The notes beneath the pieces were generated by a model, which saw nothing but the letters and a program-made list of their open reading frames with translations, was not told the DNA's origin and searched no databases. A DNA stretch of 64,000 nt from Bordetella flabilis (GTDB taxonomy: Bacteria > Pseudomonadota > Gammaproteobacteria > Burkholderiales > Burkholderiaceae_B). This document shows positions 10,140 to 19,463 of the stretch, piece after piece. Location of the stretch: positions 2,356,001-2,420,000 of the forward strand of contig NZ_CP016172.1 of the NCBI RefSeq assembly GCF_001676725.1, read 5' to 3'. Every line of letters begins with the position of its first letter. Within the stretch, counting starts at the first letter, position 1. Both the position numbers and the translations under genes were made by a program.

Positions 10140-11732
10140 ATGCACCAGCGCATTCTGATCCTCGATTACGGTTCACAGGTCACCCAGCTGATCGCACGAC
10201 GCGTGCGCGAAGCAGGCGTGTATTGCGAGATCCATCCCGGCGACGTCGGCGACGACTTTGTGCGCGAACAGATCACGCAGGGCTTGAAAGGCATCATCCT
10301 GTCGGGCAGCCACGCATCCGCCTACGCGGAAGATTCCCTGCGCGTACCGCATGCCGTCTTCGAAGTCGGTGTGCCGGTGCTGGGCATCTGCTACGGCATG
10401 CAAAGCATGGCGCAACAACTCGGTGGCAAGGTCGCATGGTCGGACCATCGCGAGTTCGGCTATGCCGAGGTGCGCGCGCATGGCCATACGCGCTTGCTGA
10501 AGGACATCCAGGACTTCACCACGCCCGAAGGCCACGGCATGCTGAAGGTCTGGATGAGCCATGGCGACAAAGTTACGGAGCTACCGCCCGGTTTCAAGCT
10601 CATGGCCTCCACGCCGTCTTGCCCGATCGCCGGCATGGCCGACGAGGCGCGCGGCTTCTACGGCCTGCAGTTCCATCCCGAGGTCACGCATACCGTCCAG
10701 GGCAAGGCGCTGCTGGAACGCTTCGTCCACGAGATCTGCGCCTGCAAGGGCGACTGGAACATGCCCGACTACGTATCCGAGGCGGTGGCCCGCATACGGG
10801 AACAGGTCGGCAGCGATGAAGTCATCCTGGGCTTGTCCGGGGGCGTCGACTCCTCCGTCGCCGCGGCCCTGATCCACAAGGCCATCGGCGACCAGTTGAC
10901 CTGCGTGTTCGTCGACCATGGCCTGCTGCGCCTGGACGAGGGCAAGCAGGTCATGCAGACCTTCGCGGAAAACATGGGCGTCAAGATTCTGCACATCGAC
11001 GCCAGCGAACAGTTCATGGGCAAGCTGGCGGGCGTCTCCGACCCCGAAGCCAAGCGCAAGATCATCGGTCGCGAGTTCGTGGAAGTGTTCCAGGCCGAGG
11101 CCGGCAAGCTCAAGGCCGCCAAATGGCTGGCGCAGGGCACGATTTATCCGGACGTGATCGAATCCGCCGGCGCCAAGACCGGCAAGGCGGTTGCCATCAA
11201 GTCGCACCACAACGTCGGCGGCCTGCCGGAAACCCTGAACCTGAAGCTGCTGGAGCCCCTGCGCGAGCTGTTCAAGGATGAAGTGCGCGAACTGGGCGTC
11301 GCGCTGGGCCTGCCGCCTGGCATGGTGTATCGCCATCCGTTCCCCGGGCCTGGGCTGGGCGTGCGGATACTGGGTGAAGTGAAGACCGAGTATGCGGACC
11401 TGCTGCGGCGCGCCGATGCGATTTTCATCGAGGAATTGCGCAGCACGCTGGATCCCCTGAGCGGGAAGTCCTGGTATGACCTGACCTCGCAGGCTTTCGC
11501 GGTGTTCCTGCCGGTGAAGAGCGTGGGAGTGATGGGAGATGGGCGTACGTATGACTATGTTGTCGCCTTGCGGGCTGTGCAGACGTCGGATTTCATGACG
11601 GCGGATTGGGCGCCGCTGCCGTATCCGCTGTTGGCGAAGGTGAGCTCGCGGATTATCAATGAAGTGCGCGGGATCAATCGCGTGGTGTATGACGTGAGCA
11701 GCAAGCCGCCTGCGACGATTGAGTGGGAGTGA
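10140..11732 (+). CDS. guaA: GMP synthase (glutamine-hydrolysing)
   Basis: The 530-residue enzyme aminates XMP to GMP. It has an N-terminal class I glutaminase (LILDYGSQ start, nucleophile Cys in [15 protein letters not shown]) and an ATP-pyrophosphatase domain with the PP-loop LSGGVDSS near residue 235. The C-terminal dimerisation domain ends in the usual KPPATIEWE. The ATG at 10140 is chosen because the family begins at this point; the frame is open to 10095. It acts directly after GuaB in the pathway. The last part uses more G-ending codons than the first, without any break. Confidence 0.97.
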   Translation: MHQRILILDYGSQVTQLIARRVREAGVYCEIHPGDVGDDFVREQITQGLKGIILSGSHASAYAEDSLRVPHAVFEVGVPVLGICYGMQSMAQQLGGKVAWSDHREFGYAEVRAHGHTRLLKDIQDFTTPEGHGMLKVWMSHGDKVTELPPGFKLMASTPSCPIAGMADEARGFYGLQFHPEVTHTVQGKALLERFVHEICACKGDWNMPDYVSEAVARIREQVGSDEVILGLSGGVDSSVAAALIHKAIGDQLTCVFVDHGLLRLDEGKQVMQTFAENMGVKILHIDASEQFMGKLAGVSDPEAKRKIIGREFVEVFQAEAGKLKAAKWLAQGTIYPDVIESAGAKTGKAVAIKSHHNVGGLPETLNLKLLEPLRELFKDEVRELGVALGLPPGMVYRHPFPGPGLGVRILGEVKTEYADLLRRADAIFIEELRSTLDPLSGKSWYDLTSQAFAVFLPVKSVGVMGDGRTYDYVVALRAVQTSDFMTADWAPLPYPLLAKVSSRIINEVRGINRVVYDVSSKPPATIEWE

Positions 11733-11852
11733 TCTGACGTCCGGCAGCGACTATCGCCAGTTATCGAAAAACTGTGTCAACGTGGCGAAGGAAGATCGGC
11801 GGCTGTCACGCTTGGCTTCCCGGGCGCTGGAAGCTGTTGATCCGGCCCGGCT

Positions 11853-11907
11853 TAGTTGCCGGCCTTGATAATGTTGTGGGTAAACGGCCAAGGCCTTACC
11901 CGCAACA
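11853..11907. repeat. Tandem hairpins downstream of guaA
   Basis: Two inverted repeats stand side by side: a short GGCCCGGC/GCCGGCC hairpin near 11853-11873, and a 12-bp stem (11872-11883 with 11896-11907, one mismatch) around a GGCC-AA-GGCC core. There is no T-run, so a simple terminator is doubtful. It could stabilise the guaA message or be a dispersed palindromic element. Confidence 0.4.
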
Positions 11908-11984
11908 GCCGCCTCAACCCCTTGTCCCGCGCAAGTTTGGCTTGATGTGCCGATAGACGCGGGCGCAGCGCTGTGGAATGCGTC

Positions 11985-12746
11985 ATGAACAAGCCTGGCT
12001 GCACCGCCCGCGCCGCGCCCGCCATTCAAGTGGGGTGCGCCGGCTGGTCGATTCCATCGCAGGTATCGAGTCTTTTTTCGTCGGGGGAAAGCCACCTGGA
12101 GCGATACGCTCGCGTATATCCATGCGTGGAAATCAATTCATCTTTCTATCGGCCGCACCACCCAAAGACCTATGCCCGCTGGGCCAGCAGTGTGCCGGGT
12201 ACGTTCCGCTTCAGTGTAAAGGTGCCTCGCACGATCACCCATCAGCTGCGTTTGCAGCAATGTAAAGCGCCTTTACTCGCATTCCTGGGAGAAGTGGCGG
12301 CCCTGGAAGACAAGTTGGGGTGCATCCTGCTCCAACTGCCTCCCAGTCTGGCACTCGAAGTAGACCAGGCGAAAAGTTTCTTCTCTTTGCTGCGCAAGTA
12401 CACACCCGTGCCGGTCGCATGCGAGCCGCGCCATGTCAGTTGGTTCACGCCGCAAGGCGCCGACGTGTTGCGTAAGGCCGGAATCGCCTGCGTCCGGGCG
12501 CACCCATCGCCCATCGCCGGCGCGCAACCCTTGGGTGACCAGGCAATGTTCTACATCCGCTTGCACGGGGCGCCCGATGTCTATTACTCGGCTTACGATG
12601 ACGCTTTTATCGAAGCCGTCGCGTCGCGGATCCGTGAGGCACACGAAGAGGGCAGGGAAGTCTGGTGCATTTTCGATAACACGGCGCGCGGGGCGGCCGT
12701 GCCCAACGCTTTGACCTTAATGCGTAAGCTGGGAATAATGCTTTGA
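11985..12746 (+). CDS. DUF72 family protein
   Basis: A 253-residue soluble protein of the DUF72 (YecE-like) family, which has a TIM-barrel fold and unknown biochemistry. Seen motifs are VGCAGWSI at the start, YPCVEINSSFYR near residue 45, FRFSVKVPRTITH near 75 and an IFDNTARGAA segment at the end. An in-frame GTG at 11973 is an alternative start. The 250 bp between guaA and this gene contain hairpins but no gene. Confidence 0.88.
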   Translation: MNKPGCTARAAPAIQVGCAGWSIPSQVSSLFSSGESHLERYARVYPCVEINSSFYRPHHPKTYARWASSVPGTFRFSVKVPRTITHQLRLQQCKAPLLAFLGEVAALEDKLGCILLQLPPSLALEVDQAKSFFSLLRKYTPVPVACEPRHVSWFTPQGADVLRKAGIACVRAHPSPIAGAQPLGDQAMFYIRLHGAPDVYYSAYDDAFIEAVASRIREAHEEGREVWCIFDNTARGAAVPNALTLMRKLGIML

Positions 12747-12862
12747 TTTCAGGTGGCTCGTTGATGATCGAGCGGGAGCAAGGGTGACTCAACAAGACTG
12801 TTTGGCGACCGCCAACGCAGCTGACGCAGCCAACGAATCCCCGGCAAACGGGCAAGCCCGCC

Positions 12863-13393
12863 GTGCCACCGCGGCACAGCTGGTTTTTCGCGTTGCGGCC
12901 GACTGTCGAGGACTCGCGGCGCATTTATACGTTCGCCGAGCAACTGTTCTCCATCCATGGTGTTTCGGCCAAGGGGATGGATCCGGGGCGTTTGCACATC
13001 ACCCTTGATCTGGTTGGACACGACGCGGCCGACACCTTGGTGGACGAGGCCTGTCGTGCGGCCGACACGGTCAGCTTTCCTGCCGTCGTGGCGCACTTCG
13101 ATTCGGCCATGACGTTTTCGGCGCCCAATGGTCCGCTCGTGCTGCTGGGCGCCGAAGGCCTGGACGACGTACGCAAGCTGCGCACCGTGCTGGGCTGCGC
13201 AATGGCCGACCGGGGCTTCGCTGTGCCGCGTGCCTACGAGCCACACATGACCCTATGCTATGACTCGCGGCACCGCTTGGCGCGAACCCCGATCGCGCCG
13301 GTCGAGTTTCGTGCTGCGGAATTCGCCCTTGTGAAGAGCCATATCGGGTTGTCACGCCATGAGGTGCTGCGCACGTGGCGGTTGACTGGCTAG
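12863..13393 (+). CDS. 2H phosphoesterase (RNA 2',3'-cyclic phosphodiesterase/ligase-like)
   Basis: A 176-residue protein with the two signature HxT motifs of the 2H superfamily: HITL near residue 46 and HMTL near residue 128. Length and spacing fit the 2'-5' RNA ligase/ThpR group, which opens 2',3'-cyclic phosphates. The physiological RNA substrate is unknown for most members. It sits about 115 bp after the DUF72 gene, same strand. Confidence 0.87.
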   Translation: MPPRHSWFFALRPTVEDSRRIYTFAEQLFSIHGVSAKGMDPGRLHITLDLVGHDAADTLVDEACRAADTVSFPAVVAHFDSAMTFSAPNGPLVLLGAEGLDDVRKLRTVLGCAMADRGFAVPRAYEPHMTLCYDSRHRLARTPIAPVEFRAAEFALVKSHIGLSRHEVLRTWRLTG

Positions 13394-13429
13394 CAGGCGG
13401 CGGGTGGTGCGAATCTGGCCACGGCGCAA

Positions 13430-13474
13430 TCGGCATATACCGGCCAACCGAGAGATAGTCGGCATATATCGGCC
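13430..13474. repeat. Pair of 16-bp direct repeats
   Basis: TCGGCATATACCGGCC at 13430-13445 and TCGGCATATATCGGCC at 13459-13474 differ at one base and start 29 bp apart. They sit between the phosphoesterase and an IS remnant. The spacing of almost three helical turns resembles a double protein-binding site, but no regulated gene follows directly. Confidence 0.45.
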
Positions 13475-13639
13475 GCCTGAGGCTGCCGAGGTGTCTCGAG
13501 CCCAACCCCGACCCGGCTAACCTTTCCAAGCTTTTGACAGCTTGCAGGAGGCGATCGATGGGACGCAGGAGGATCGAGATATTTCAGCATCGACACGCTC
13601 GTGCGGTTACACGCCGGTGACACGGTGCGCGTCATCCAT

Positions 13640-14126
13640 GTGTACTACAAGCTGGTGAAGTCCACGCCCAAGGTTGATCCCAAGTTCGTTGCGCCGATCA
13701 AGGCGATGATTGAAGAATCACCGTCGTTTGGGTACCGGACGGTTGCCGACCTGTTGGGGTTCAACAAGAACGCCGTGCAACGCGTGTTCCAACTGATGAG
13801 CTGGAAGGTCCGCAAACGGCGCATAGGCTTTAGGCCTCGCATCCAGGCCCTTCCATCGGTGCGACGATGCACTGACACTGGTCGACTGATCTGTGCCGAA
13901 TCTGGGCGGGCCGCGACGGCTGGCCACGTTGACCCTGGTGATGGACTGCCATAGCCGGGAGTTGCTGGGCTGGCACCTGTCGCGCAGCGGCAAGGCCTGC
14001 ACGGCTGGCAGCGCCTTGGAGCATGCCCTGATCCCCCGGTTCGGTACGCTGGGCCGGGTGCCGGCGCCGTTTCTATTGCGCTCGGACAATGGTTTGGTCT
14101 TCACCAGCCGCAGCTATACCGCATTC
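13640..14126 (+). pseudogene. Decayed IS3-family transposase orfB
   Basis: Translated pieces in shifting frames match the intact orfB at 20962-21783 almost word for word: KSTPKVDPKFVAPIKAMIEE, GYRTVADLLGFNKN, IGFRPRIQALPS, then after a frameshift near 13870 SRELLGWHLSRSGKACTAGS and LRSDNGLVFTSR. The 5' quarter and the 3' quarter with the catalytic Glu are missing, and no terminal repeats remain. It is a dead remnant. Its right edge (about 14115-14126) runs into the AraC gene on the opposite strand. Confidence 0.88.
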
Positions 14127-15071
14127 GGACACTCGCAAGGCAATCCGATATGCCCTGGGGGAGTTGCCGGTTACGCGCTTGAAGGCGGTGCTGAACGCAC
14201 TTTCGGAGGTGTACCCGAGCGCTTGGGCGATCACCGCTATCGGGCTTTGTTCGTCACGCAGGGCGCGTTCGGCAAGGCGCATGCGCCATTCTGTGAGATA
14301 GGTCAGGGGGGCGACGCCTGCGGTCGTTCGGAAATGGAAAGCAAACGTCGTGCGGGACATCGCACATGCCTTGGCAAGTTCGTCGAGATGCCAAGCGCGT
14401 GCGGGATCACCATGCATCAACCGGAGGGCGGGCGCGATTCGTGGATCGCCGAGCGCTCGCAGCCATCCGGCCGGCATTGGGGGGGACGTTTTCAGGTGGG
14501 CACGGAGGATCTGGATAAAAAGGAGCTGGGCGAGTTGCGTGGATGCGAGCTGCGTGCCGGGCTGTTCGCTGGCTTGTTCTTCAACCAGTTGGTCGAGCAG
14601 CCAGCGGAAGGCTGTCGCCTGCGGCGAGGCTGCCGGCACGTGTATCCACGGCGGCAAAACGCCCGCCAATAGCTGCCCGCTGGCCGGATCGAGTAGAACG
14701 TGGCCGCCGATATGGCCGAAGTCGGCACCGTCTCCCAGTTGCGTCGTTGTCCTGCCGGCACCGGAAAACAGCCTCATCGCCTCGACAGGCGCGACCTCCA
14801 GGTCGCTAGCGAGCACGAAAGATCGCTTCGCCGCCAGAAGGCCGACATCTCCGGTATCGAAGTGGATCGGCGCAGCCTCGCCGTCGATTTGAACCCAGCA
14901 ACGGCCCTTCACGACCGCAAAGAACTTGATCTTGTCCGGGGCAGGGAAACGGACAGCCCATCGGCCGCCTGCGGTGAAGCCGCCGGTCACGAGCGATTCG
15001 GCGCTCGTGACCTTGAGGATGTCGGAAAAAGGGTCGACGCTCATATCCGCACTATTGCGAAAGTAAATCAC
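14073..15071 (-). CDS. AraC-family regulator with IS-derived C-terminus
   Basis: A 332-residue regulator with an N-terminal cupin (AraC-binding, cupin_6-like; about 1-190) and a complete C-terminal double helix-turn-helix (LDELAKACAMSRTTFAFHF; IAQALGYTSESAFSTAFKR). Divergent from the NAD-dependent reductase at 15139, which it probably controls. The last about 15 codons and the TAG stop lie in the decayed IS3 orfB on the other strand. The original 3' end has therefore been replaced by insertion sequence DNA. The DNA-binding domain is intact, so function may be kept. Confidence 0.87.
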   Translation of the reverse strand: MIYFRNSADMSVDPFSDILKVTSAESLVTGGFTAGGRWAVRFPAPDKIKFFAVVKGRCWVQIDGEAAPIHFDTGDVGLLAAKRSFVLASDLEVAPVEAMRLFSGAGRTTTQLGDGADFGHIGGHVLLDPASGQLLAGVLPPWIHVPAASPQATAFRWLLDQLVEEQASEQPGTQLASTQLAQLLFIQILRAHLKTSPPMPAGWLRALGDPRIAPALRLMHGDPARAWHLDELAKACAMSRTTFAFHFRTTAGVAPLTYLTEWRMRLAERALRDEQSPIAVIAQALGYTSESAFSTAFKRVTGNSPRAYRIALRVSECGIAAAGEDQTIVRAQ

Positions 15072-15138
15072 ACTTTTGATTATTCACGGTGCGGGTATTC
15101 CTGTCTAACCTGTTGAATTGACCTACCAGGAAATTGGC

Positions 15139-16185
15139 ATGAATAAAAAGCGGGTACTCGTGACCGGCGGAACCGGATTCATCGCGCAGCACTGCATTCT
15201 CGCCTTGCTCCGCGAGGGATACAGCGTGCGGACTACCGTTCGTTCGCTGGCGCGGGAAGCGGAAGTGCGATCCAACCTCAAGACGGGTGGCGCCGAGCCG
15301 GGGGATCGCCTGTCGTTCGTCACCGCCGATCTGGGCGTCGACCGCGGCTGGGCGGAAGCGACCGCCGGATGCACCTATGTACTGCACGGCGCTTCGCCAA
15401 CGCCGTCGGGCGGCCAGGTCCGCGAGGAGGATTGGATCAGGCCCGCCGTTGACGGCAATTTGCGGGTGCTGCGCGCCGCGAGGGATGCCGGGGTCAAGCG
15501 CGTGGTGCTCACCTCTGCTTTCGGGGCGATCTGCGCCGGACATCCGCAGCTGGATCGGCCGTTCGACGAGACCGACTGGAGCGACCTGACAGGCAACAAC
15601 ATCTGGCCGTATCAGAAATCGAAAACCCTTTCCGAGCGCGCGGCCTGGGACTTCATCGCGCGCGAAGGCGGCGAACTTGAACTATCTGCCGTCAATCCGA
15701 CGGCGGTGCTTGGTCCGGTACTCGGCCCTGACTATTCGCACTCCATCCGGACAGTAACGACCATGCTGGATGGCCAGTGGGGATGCCCCAAGGTCAATTG
15801 CGGCTTTGTCGATGTGCGGGACGTGGCGGATCTGCATGTGCAAGCCATGACGCATCCTGCTGCCAGGGGCGAACGCTTTCTCGCCATCGCTGGCGAAAGC
15901 CTGTGGCTGAGCGAGGTTGCGAAGGTGTTGCGCCGTCGCATGGGCCCGGCGGCCAGGAAGGTGCCGACGCGAGAACTTCCCAATTGGCTGGTACGCCTTG
16001 CGGCACGGGGAAACCCCGGATTGAGAGGCATCGCCACACTGCTCGGCAGGAGCATGAATGCCACAAGTGAAAAGGCCATCCGCCTGCTCGGCTGGGCACC
16101 GCATTCGAGCGAAGAAGCAATCGTTGCTACAGCCGAGAGCCTGATTCGGCTTGGTTTGCTTCGCCAGCCAAGAGGGGGCGGCTAA
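15139..16185 (+). CDS. NAD(P)-dependent epimerase/aldehyde reductase (extended SDR)
   Basis: A 348-residue extended short-chain dehydrogenase of the dihydroflavonol-4-reductase/aldehyde reductase type. The N-terminal nucleotide site is VTGGTGFIAQHC. The catalytic YxxxK is in WPYQKSKTL near residue 160, with Ser in VVLTSAFGA about 35 residues earlier. The ATG at 15139 has CAGGAAA upstream; the TTG at 15118 is rejected. The likely role is reduction of an aldehyde or ketone; substrate unknown. The AraC gene is divergent, with 67 bp between starts. Confidence 0.88.
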   Translation: MNKKRVLVTGGTGFIAQHCILALLREGYSVRTTVRSLAREAEVRSNLKTGGAEPGDRLSFVTADLGVDRGWAEATAGCTYVLHGASPTPSGGQVREEDWIRPAVDGNLRVLRAARDAGVKRVVLTSAFGAICAGHPQLDRPFDETDWSDLTGNNIWPYQKSKTLSERAAWDFIAREGGELELSAVNPTAVLGPVLGPDYSHSIRTVTTMLDGQWGCPKVNCGFVDVRDVADLHVQAMTHPAARGERFLAIAGESLWLSEVAKVLRRRMGPAARKVPTRELPNWLVRLAARGNPGLRGIATLLGRSMNATSEKAIRLLGWAPHSSEEAIVATAESLIRLGLLRQPRGGG

Positions 16186-16189
16186 CGCA

Positions 16190-16442
16190 CCAGCGCAGGC
16201 GATCATACTTCGTAAGTTGCTCCCGCTTGGAACGGTAGGCAACATGCCAATGAGCGGAAGCAACACTAGGCATCTTTAGCAATGCCTGAACGTAGGGGCG
16301 TTCCACATCCGAGAAGGAATGACCCAGCACATGCACGGTTTCGCTCCTTGAACTGCGCATAGCTCGACCGAATCCCATGCCATGGATCGAAACCGTTACC
16401 GATGACATAGAGTTTGGTAGGCAGGGCGAAAGGGCTCGCCAT
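16190..16442 (-). pseudogene. Remnant of an AbiH-type phage abortive-infection gene
   Basis: The complement starting at ATG 16442 reads LYVIGNGFDPWHGIRSSYAQ, the hallmark N-terminus of AbiH-family proteins. After residue 35 (about 16338) the frame shifts, and the text continues as VHVLGHSFSDVERPY followed by an AHWHVAYRSK segment. That is the hallmark AbiH C-terminus (GHS..D..Y and a W-x-V-x-Y strand). The roughly 200 central residues are absent, so the gene suffered one internal deletion that also broke the frame. The C-terminal frame runs on into the reductase gene to 16127. It cannot encode a working AbiH. Confidence 0.8.
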
Positions 16443-16729
16443 TGGTTGAGGCGCCGATGGAGGCGCAGTTGTTCTGCAATGCTTTCTACGTTATCCAAGG
16501 TGAGAATCGCGTGTTCGAGGCCGCAGGGTTTCTCGCAGCGTGTCGCGGATGCCATCCTGAGCTGCTTTAGCGGGCCGCAAAGGCCCTCGGCGGGATAGCA
16601 TCGTAAGACATAAAGCGTGCTTGTATCCAGATGGGCGGCGGCGACCTAAGATGCATCCTTATCGACGATAGGCCTGAAAATGTAGACCGCGTAGGTGGCT
16701 CTTCTGTCGCTGACACACGCCTCAGCTGC

Positions 16730-16777
16730 AAGCGCTGAGGGAAGTCACCCGCGACGACCTGCGGGCGCTGTGCAACA
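16730..16777 (+). pseudogene. Scrap of a tyrosine recombinase gene
   Basis: About 45 bp reading REVTRDDLRALCN correspond almost base for base to 22418-22463 inside the truncated integrase (KEVTPDDLRALCN). No other integrase sequence surrounds it. It marks a second, nearly erased copy of the same integrase type directly before an AraC pseudogene. Confidence 0.7.
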
Positions 16778-17530
16778 TGCCCAAAGGGAGGGCGTTCCGG
16801 CTTGCGAGCGATCTGGCCTTGCCGTCGAGCGATGCCACCGCCGTCTTTGCACCCGCGCGGCGTGGCGGCGTTGCCCGCTGCAATGGCGGTGGAGACCTCT
16901 TCTTTGCCGGTAGCCGTTTCACCTTGGTCGGCGACCACGCCGATATTCTGCTGGGCGTTCTTCCTACGATCGTCCACATTCGCAAGGAGGTGGATCAGGC
17001 GTCCCTGCGCTGGCTCCTCGAGCGCCTGCGCCAGGAGCTGCGCGATCCACAGCCCGGCAGCAGCCTGGTGGCGGAGCATCTCGCCCATCTCATGCTCGTC
17101 GAGGCGCTGCGGCTGAATCTGAGGGAGGGGTCGGAGGGGCATGTGGGAAAACTCTTCGCCCTGGCCGAAAAGCAGATGCGCAGGGCGATCGATCACATGC
17201 ATGCCGATCCGGGACGTCGCTGGACCCTGCAGGAACTGGCCCGGACTGTCGGCGTGTCGAGGACAACCTTTGCTCTGAAGTTCAAGGAGACGGTGGGGCT
17301 CTCGGCGATGGACTACCTGACACGCTGCGCATGCTGCTCGCCGGTGAGAGGCTCGCAAATTCCAAAGACACGATTCCCGCCATTGCGGCGGCCTCGGCTA
17401 CGAGTCCGAGAGCGCCTTCGGCGTGGCCTTCAAGCGGGTCATGGGCTGTTCACCTCGGCAATACAGCCGCGCCGAAGAGATGAAGCTCCTTCCACGGATC
17501 GCCGGTAACCGAGAACGGCCGACCATCTGA
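16777..17530 (+). pseudogene. AraC-family regulator, truncated and frameshifted
   Basis: The first frame (to about 17325) encodes the end of a cupin domain and the first helix-turn-helix (LQELARTVGVSRTTFALKF). A lost base near 17325 shifts the frame to LLAGERLANSKDTIPAIAA. A second shift near 17390 leads to GYESESAFGVAFKRVMG and a stop at 17528-17530. The N-terminal part of the cupin is missing and replaced by the integrase scrap. With one 5' truncation and two frameshifts it is non-functional. Part of it (16919-17005) is repeated at 25769-25855. Confidence 0.85.
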
Positions 17531-17594
17531 GTAGGGCGGCGATAAGGCTGAACCCCCGGCATTTTCCGGAGGCTATGGGTTGATCATCGCTTGA

Positions 17595-17765
17595 ATGGAC
17601 GGTCGGGCTCCGCCTGGGCAAAACATGCGCACGCCTTGCGCGGTATCTCGTTGGCCTGCCGCAGCTTGCGCACTTCAGGTGCGAAACTTGTTGGTCGTCT
17701 TGCTCATACAGGCTCCTCCGTCTCAGAAGCTGGAGCCTCCGACAAATCCGGGGGGCGGTGCAGTC
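17595..17765 (-). pseudogene. Remnant of an IS3-family orfA with one end
   Basis: On the complement, ATG at 17707 begins MSKTTNKF, matching the orfA start of the IS at 18143-19466 (MSKNNANKF). After PEVR it jumps to a segment like the orfA C-terminus (LRQANEI...FAQAE), so the middle is deleted. Upstream, GGAGCCTCCG and a GC-rich tail to about 17765 resemble the right terminal repeat of that IS. A shorter copy of this scrap is at 25853-25918. Confidence 0.72.
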
Positions 17766-17935
17766 TGACGCTTGCATTTGCTACCACCACCGCCACGGCG
17801 CGATCCACTATACCCAAGGTTGGGGCGCGCCCTGTCGGAAATCGTTCTCGTGTCGGACGGGCGCTGCAATCACCGCGCAGGCGCAGCCGCAGCGGCGGCA
17901 TGCTCGCATAGCTCTTCCTTCTCTCCGGATCGGTG

Positions 17936-18142
17936 AGTCAGGCGCAGGCCAGATCTCCAGCGCGCGGGGAAGGCCTTCCAGATTTCGCTCGCAACCCTTC
18001 GTTTGCGGAACGGCATGGTGACGCGTGGGTCTTGGCGGGCCGTCTTGAAGGGCTCCTCTCAATGATTTGAGCCCCCAGCCGCATCATCGGATGTGATCGG
18101 ACCTCTCTGTCATGTCGCGCAGGTAGCGACCGGGGGAAACTC
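17936..18142. repeat. Long direct repeat, copy 1
   Basis: About 200 bp are roughly 85% identical to 25915-26120. In the second copy this stretch is the 3' end and downstream flank of an intact AraC gene (complement reading GRYVREMTERCDHIQ). Here the same end survives (GRYLRDMTERSDHIR), but the gene is cut at 18143 by an IS. No other part of that AraC gene remains in this copy. Confidence 0.8.
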
Positions 18143-18175
18143 TGAATCGCCCCGGGTATCACGGAGGCTGTTTGG

Positions 18176-19090
18176 TTAAAGTAAAAGGGCCTCGTCGGCG
18201 GTCTTACCGAGTTGGTTATAGTAGTTTGCCTCAGCCTCGGCCGGCGGGATATAGCCGATGGAGGAATGCAGGCGTTTATGGTTGAACCAGGCGACCCATT
18301 CCAGGGTGGCCAGTTCGACGGATTCTCTGGTTTTCCAGGGTGCACGGCGGTGTATCAATTCAGCCTTGTACAGGCCGTTGATGGTCTCGGCCAGGGCGTT
18401 GTCGTAACTGTCGCCGCGGCTGCCCACCGAAGGCTCGATGCCGGCTTCTGCCAGGCGTTCGCTATAGCGGATGCTGACGTATTGCGACCCCCTGTCGGAG
18501 TGGTGGGTCCGAGAACCGTCATTGCCGGGTTGGCGGGCATACAAGGCTTGCTCCAGCGCGTCGAGCACGAAGTCGTTGGTCATGGACTTGCTCACGCGCC
18601 AGCCGACGATGCGTCGGGCGTAGACGTCGATGACGAAAGCCACGTACAGCCAACCCTGCCAGGTCGAGACGTAGGTGAAGTCCGAGACCCAGAGTTGGTT
18701 CGGACGGTTGGCCCGGAATTGTCGGTTGACCCAATCCAGCGGGCGGCCTGCTGCGTCATCGGCAATGGTCGTTCGCAGTTGCTTGCCACGCCGTACGCCT
18801 TGCAGTCCTTGGGCTCGCATCAGGCGCTCGACTGTGCAGCGGGCCACTGCCACGCCTTCGCGGTTCAGTTGCCGCCAGACCTTGTCGGCGCCGTAGACCC
18901 GGTGGTTCTCCTGCCAAACCCGCTGGACATGGGCCTTGAGTTGCTCGTCGCGCCGGGCGCGGTCGCTGCGCCGTGACGGATCACGCAGCCGCGCGGCATG
19001 ACGCCGATAGGCCGACGGGGCAACCTGCAACACCTTGCAGATCGGCTCGACCCCGTAGACCTCGCGGTGCCGGTCGATATAGGCCTTCAC
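18176..19090 (-). CDS. IS3-family transposase OrfB (DDE integrase domain)
   Basis: The 304-residue catalytic half of the transposase. An HTH_21-type segment near residue 60 is followed by an rve integrase core. The acidic triad is intact: Asp in WVSDFTYV, Asp in HSDRGSQY and Glu in NALAETING. The frame opens at GTG 19090, overlapping the orfA stop by a GTGA arrangement. IS3 elements usually make OrfAB by -1 frameshifting; a T6C run in the orfA 3' part (near 19122-19128) is a possible slippery site. Confidence 0.93.
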   Translation of the reverse strand: MKAYIDRHREVYGVEPICKVLQVAPSAYRRHAARLRDPSRRSDRARRDEQLKAHVQRVWQENHRVYGADKVWRQLNREGVAVARCTVERLMRAQGLQGVRRGKQLRTTIADDAAGRPLDWVNRQFRANRPNQLWVSDFTYVSTWQGWLYVAFVIDVYARRIVGWRVSKSMTNDFVLDALEQALYARQPGNDGSRTHHSDRGSQYVSIRYSERLAEAGIEPSVGSRGDSYDNALAETINGLYKAELIHRRAPWKTRESVELATLEWVAWFNHKRLHSSIGYIPPAEAEANYYNQLGKTADEALLL

Positions 19091-19416
19091 GACTTCAACT
19101 TGCGGTCGAGCTTCGCCTGCGCGAAAAAAGCGCTGGCTGTGCGCAGGATGTCATTGGCACGGCGCAGTTCACGGTTCTCCCGCTCCAGCTCCTTGATCCG
19201 CTCCCGCTCGCTGGTCGTGACGCCTTCGCGCTGTCTGCTGTCGACTTCGTGGCGTTTGACCCAGTTCAGCAACGTCTGCGCCGAGCAGCCAATCTTCGGC
19301 GCGATGGATTCGACTGCCACCCACAGCGACGGATACTCGCCGCGGTGCCCCTGCACCAGCCGCACGGCACGCTCGCGCACTTCAGGGGAAAATTTGTTCG
19401 CGTTGTTCTTGCTCAT
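19087..19416 (-). CDS. IS3-family transposase OrfA (HTH)
   Basis: A 109-residue protein with an N-terminal helix-turn-helix (about 10-55, with [13 protein letters not shown]) and a C-terminal leucine-zipper-like coiled coil ([18 protein letters not shown]). It binds the element ends and is joined to OrfB for activity. It is complete. Confidence 0.92.
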   Translation of the reverse strand: MSKNNANKFSPEVRERAVRLVQGHRGEYPSLWVAVESIAPKIGCSAQTLLNWVKRHEVDSRQREGVTTSERERIKELERENRELRRANDILRTASAFFAQAKLDRKLKS

Positions 19417-19463
19417 GGCTCCATTCTCTCAAGAGTCGGAGCCTCCGCAAAACCCGGGGCGAT

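Noticed and set aside
8512..10176. 554-codon open frame antisense to guaB
   Set aside because: A shadow of guaB that crosses its promoter and start; no protein features.
12749..13246. 165-codon open frame antisense to the 2H phosphoesterase
   Set aside because: The plus strand has both HxT motifs; the antisense frame has no supporting feature.
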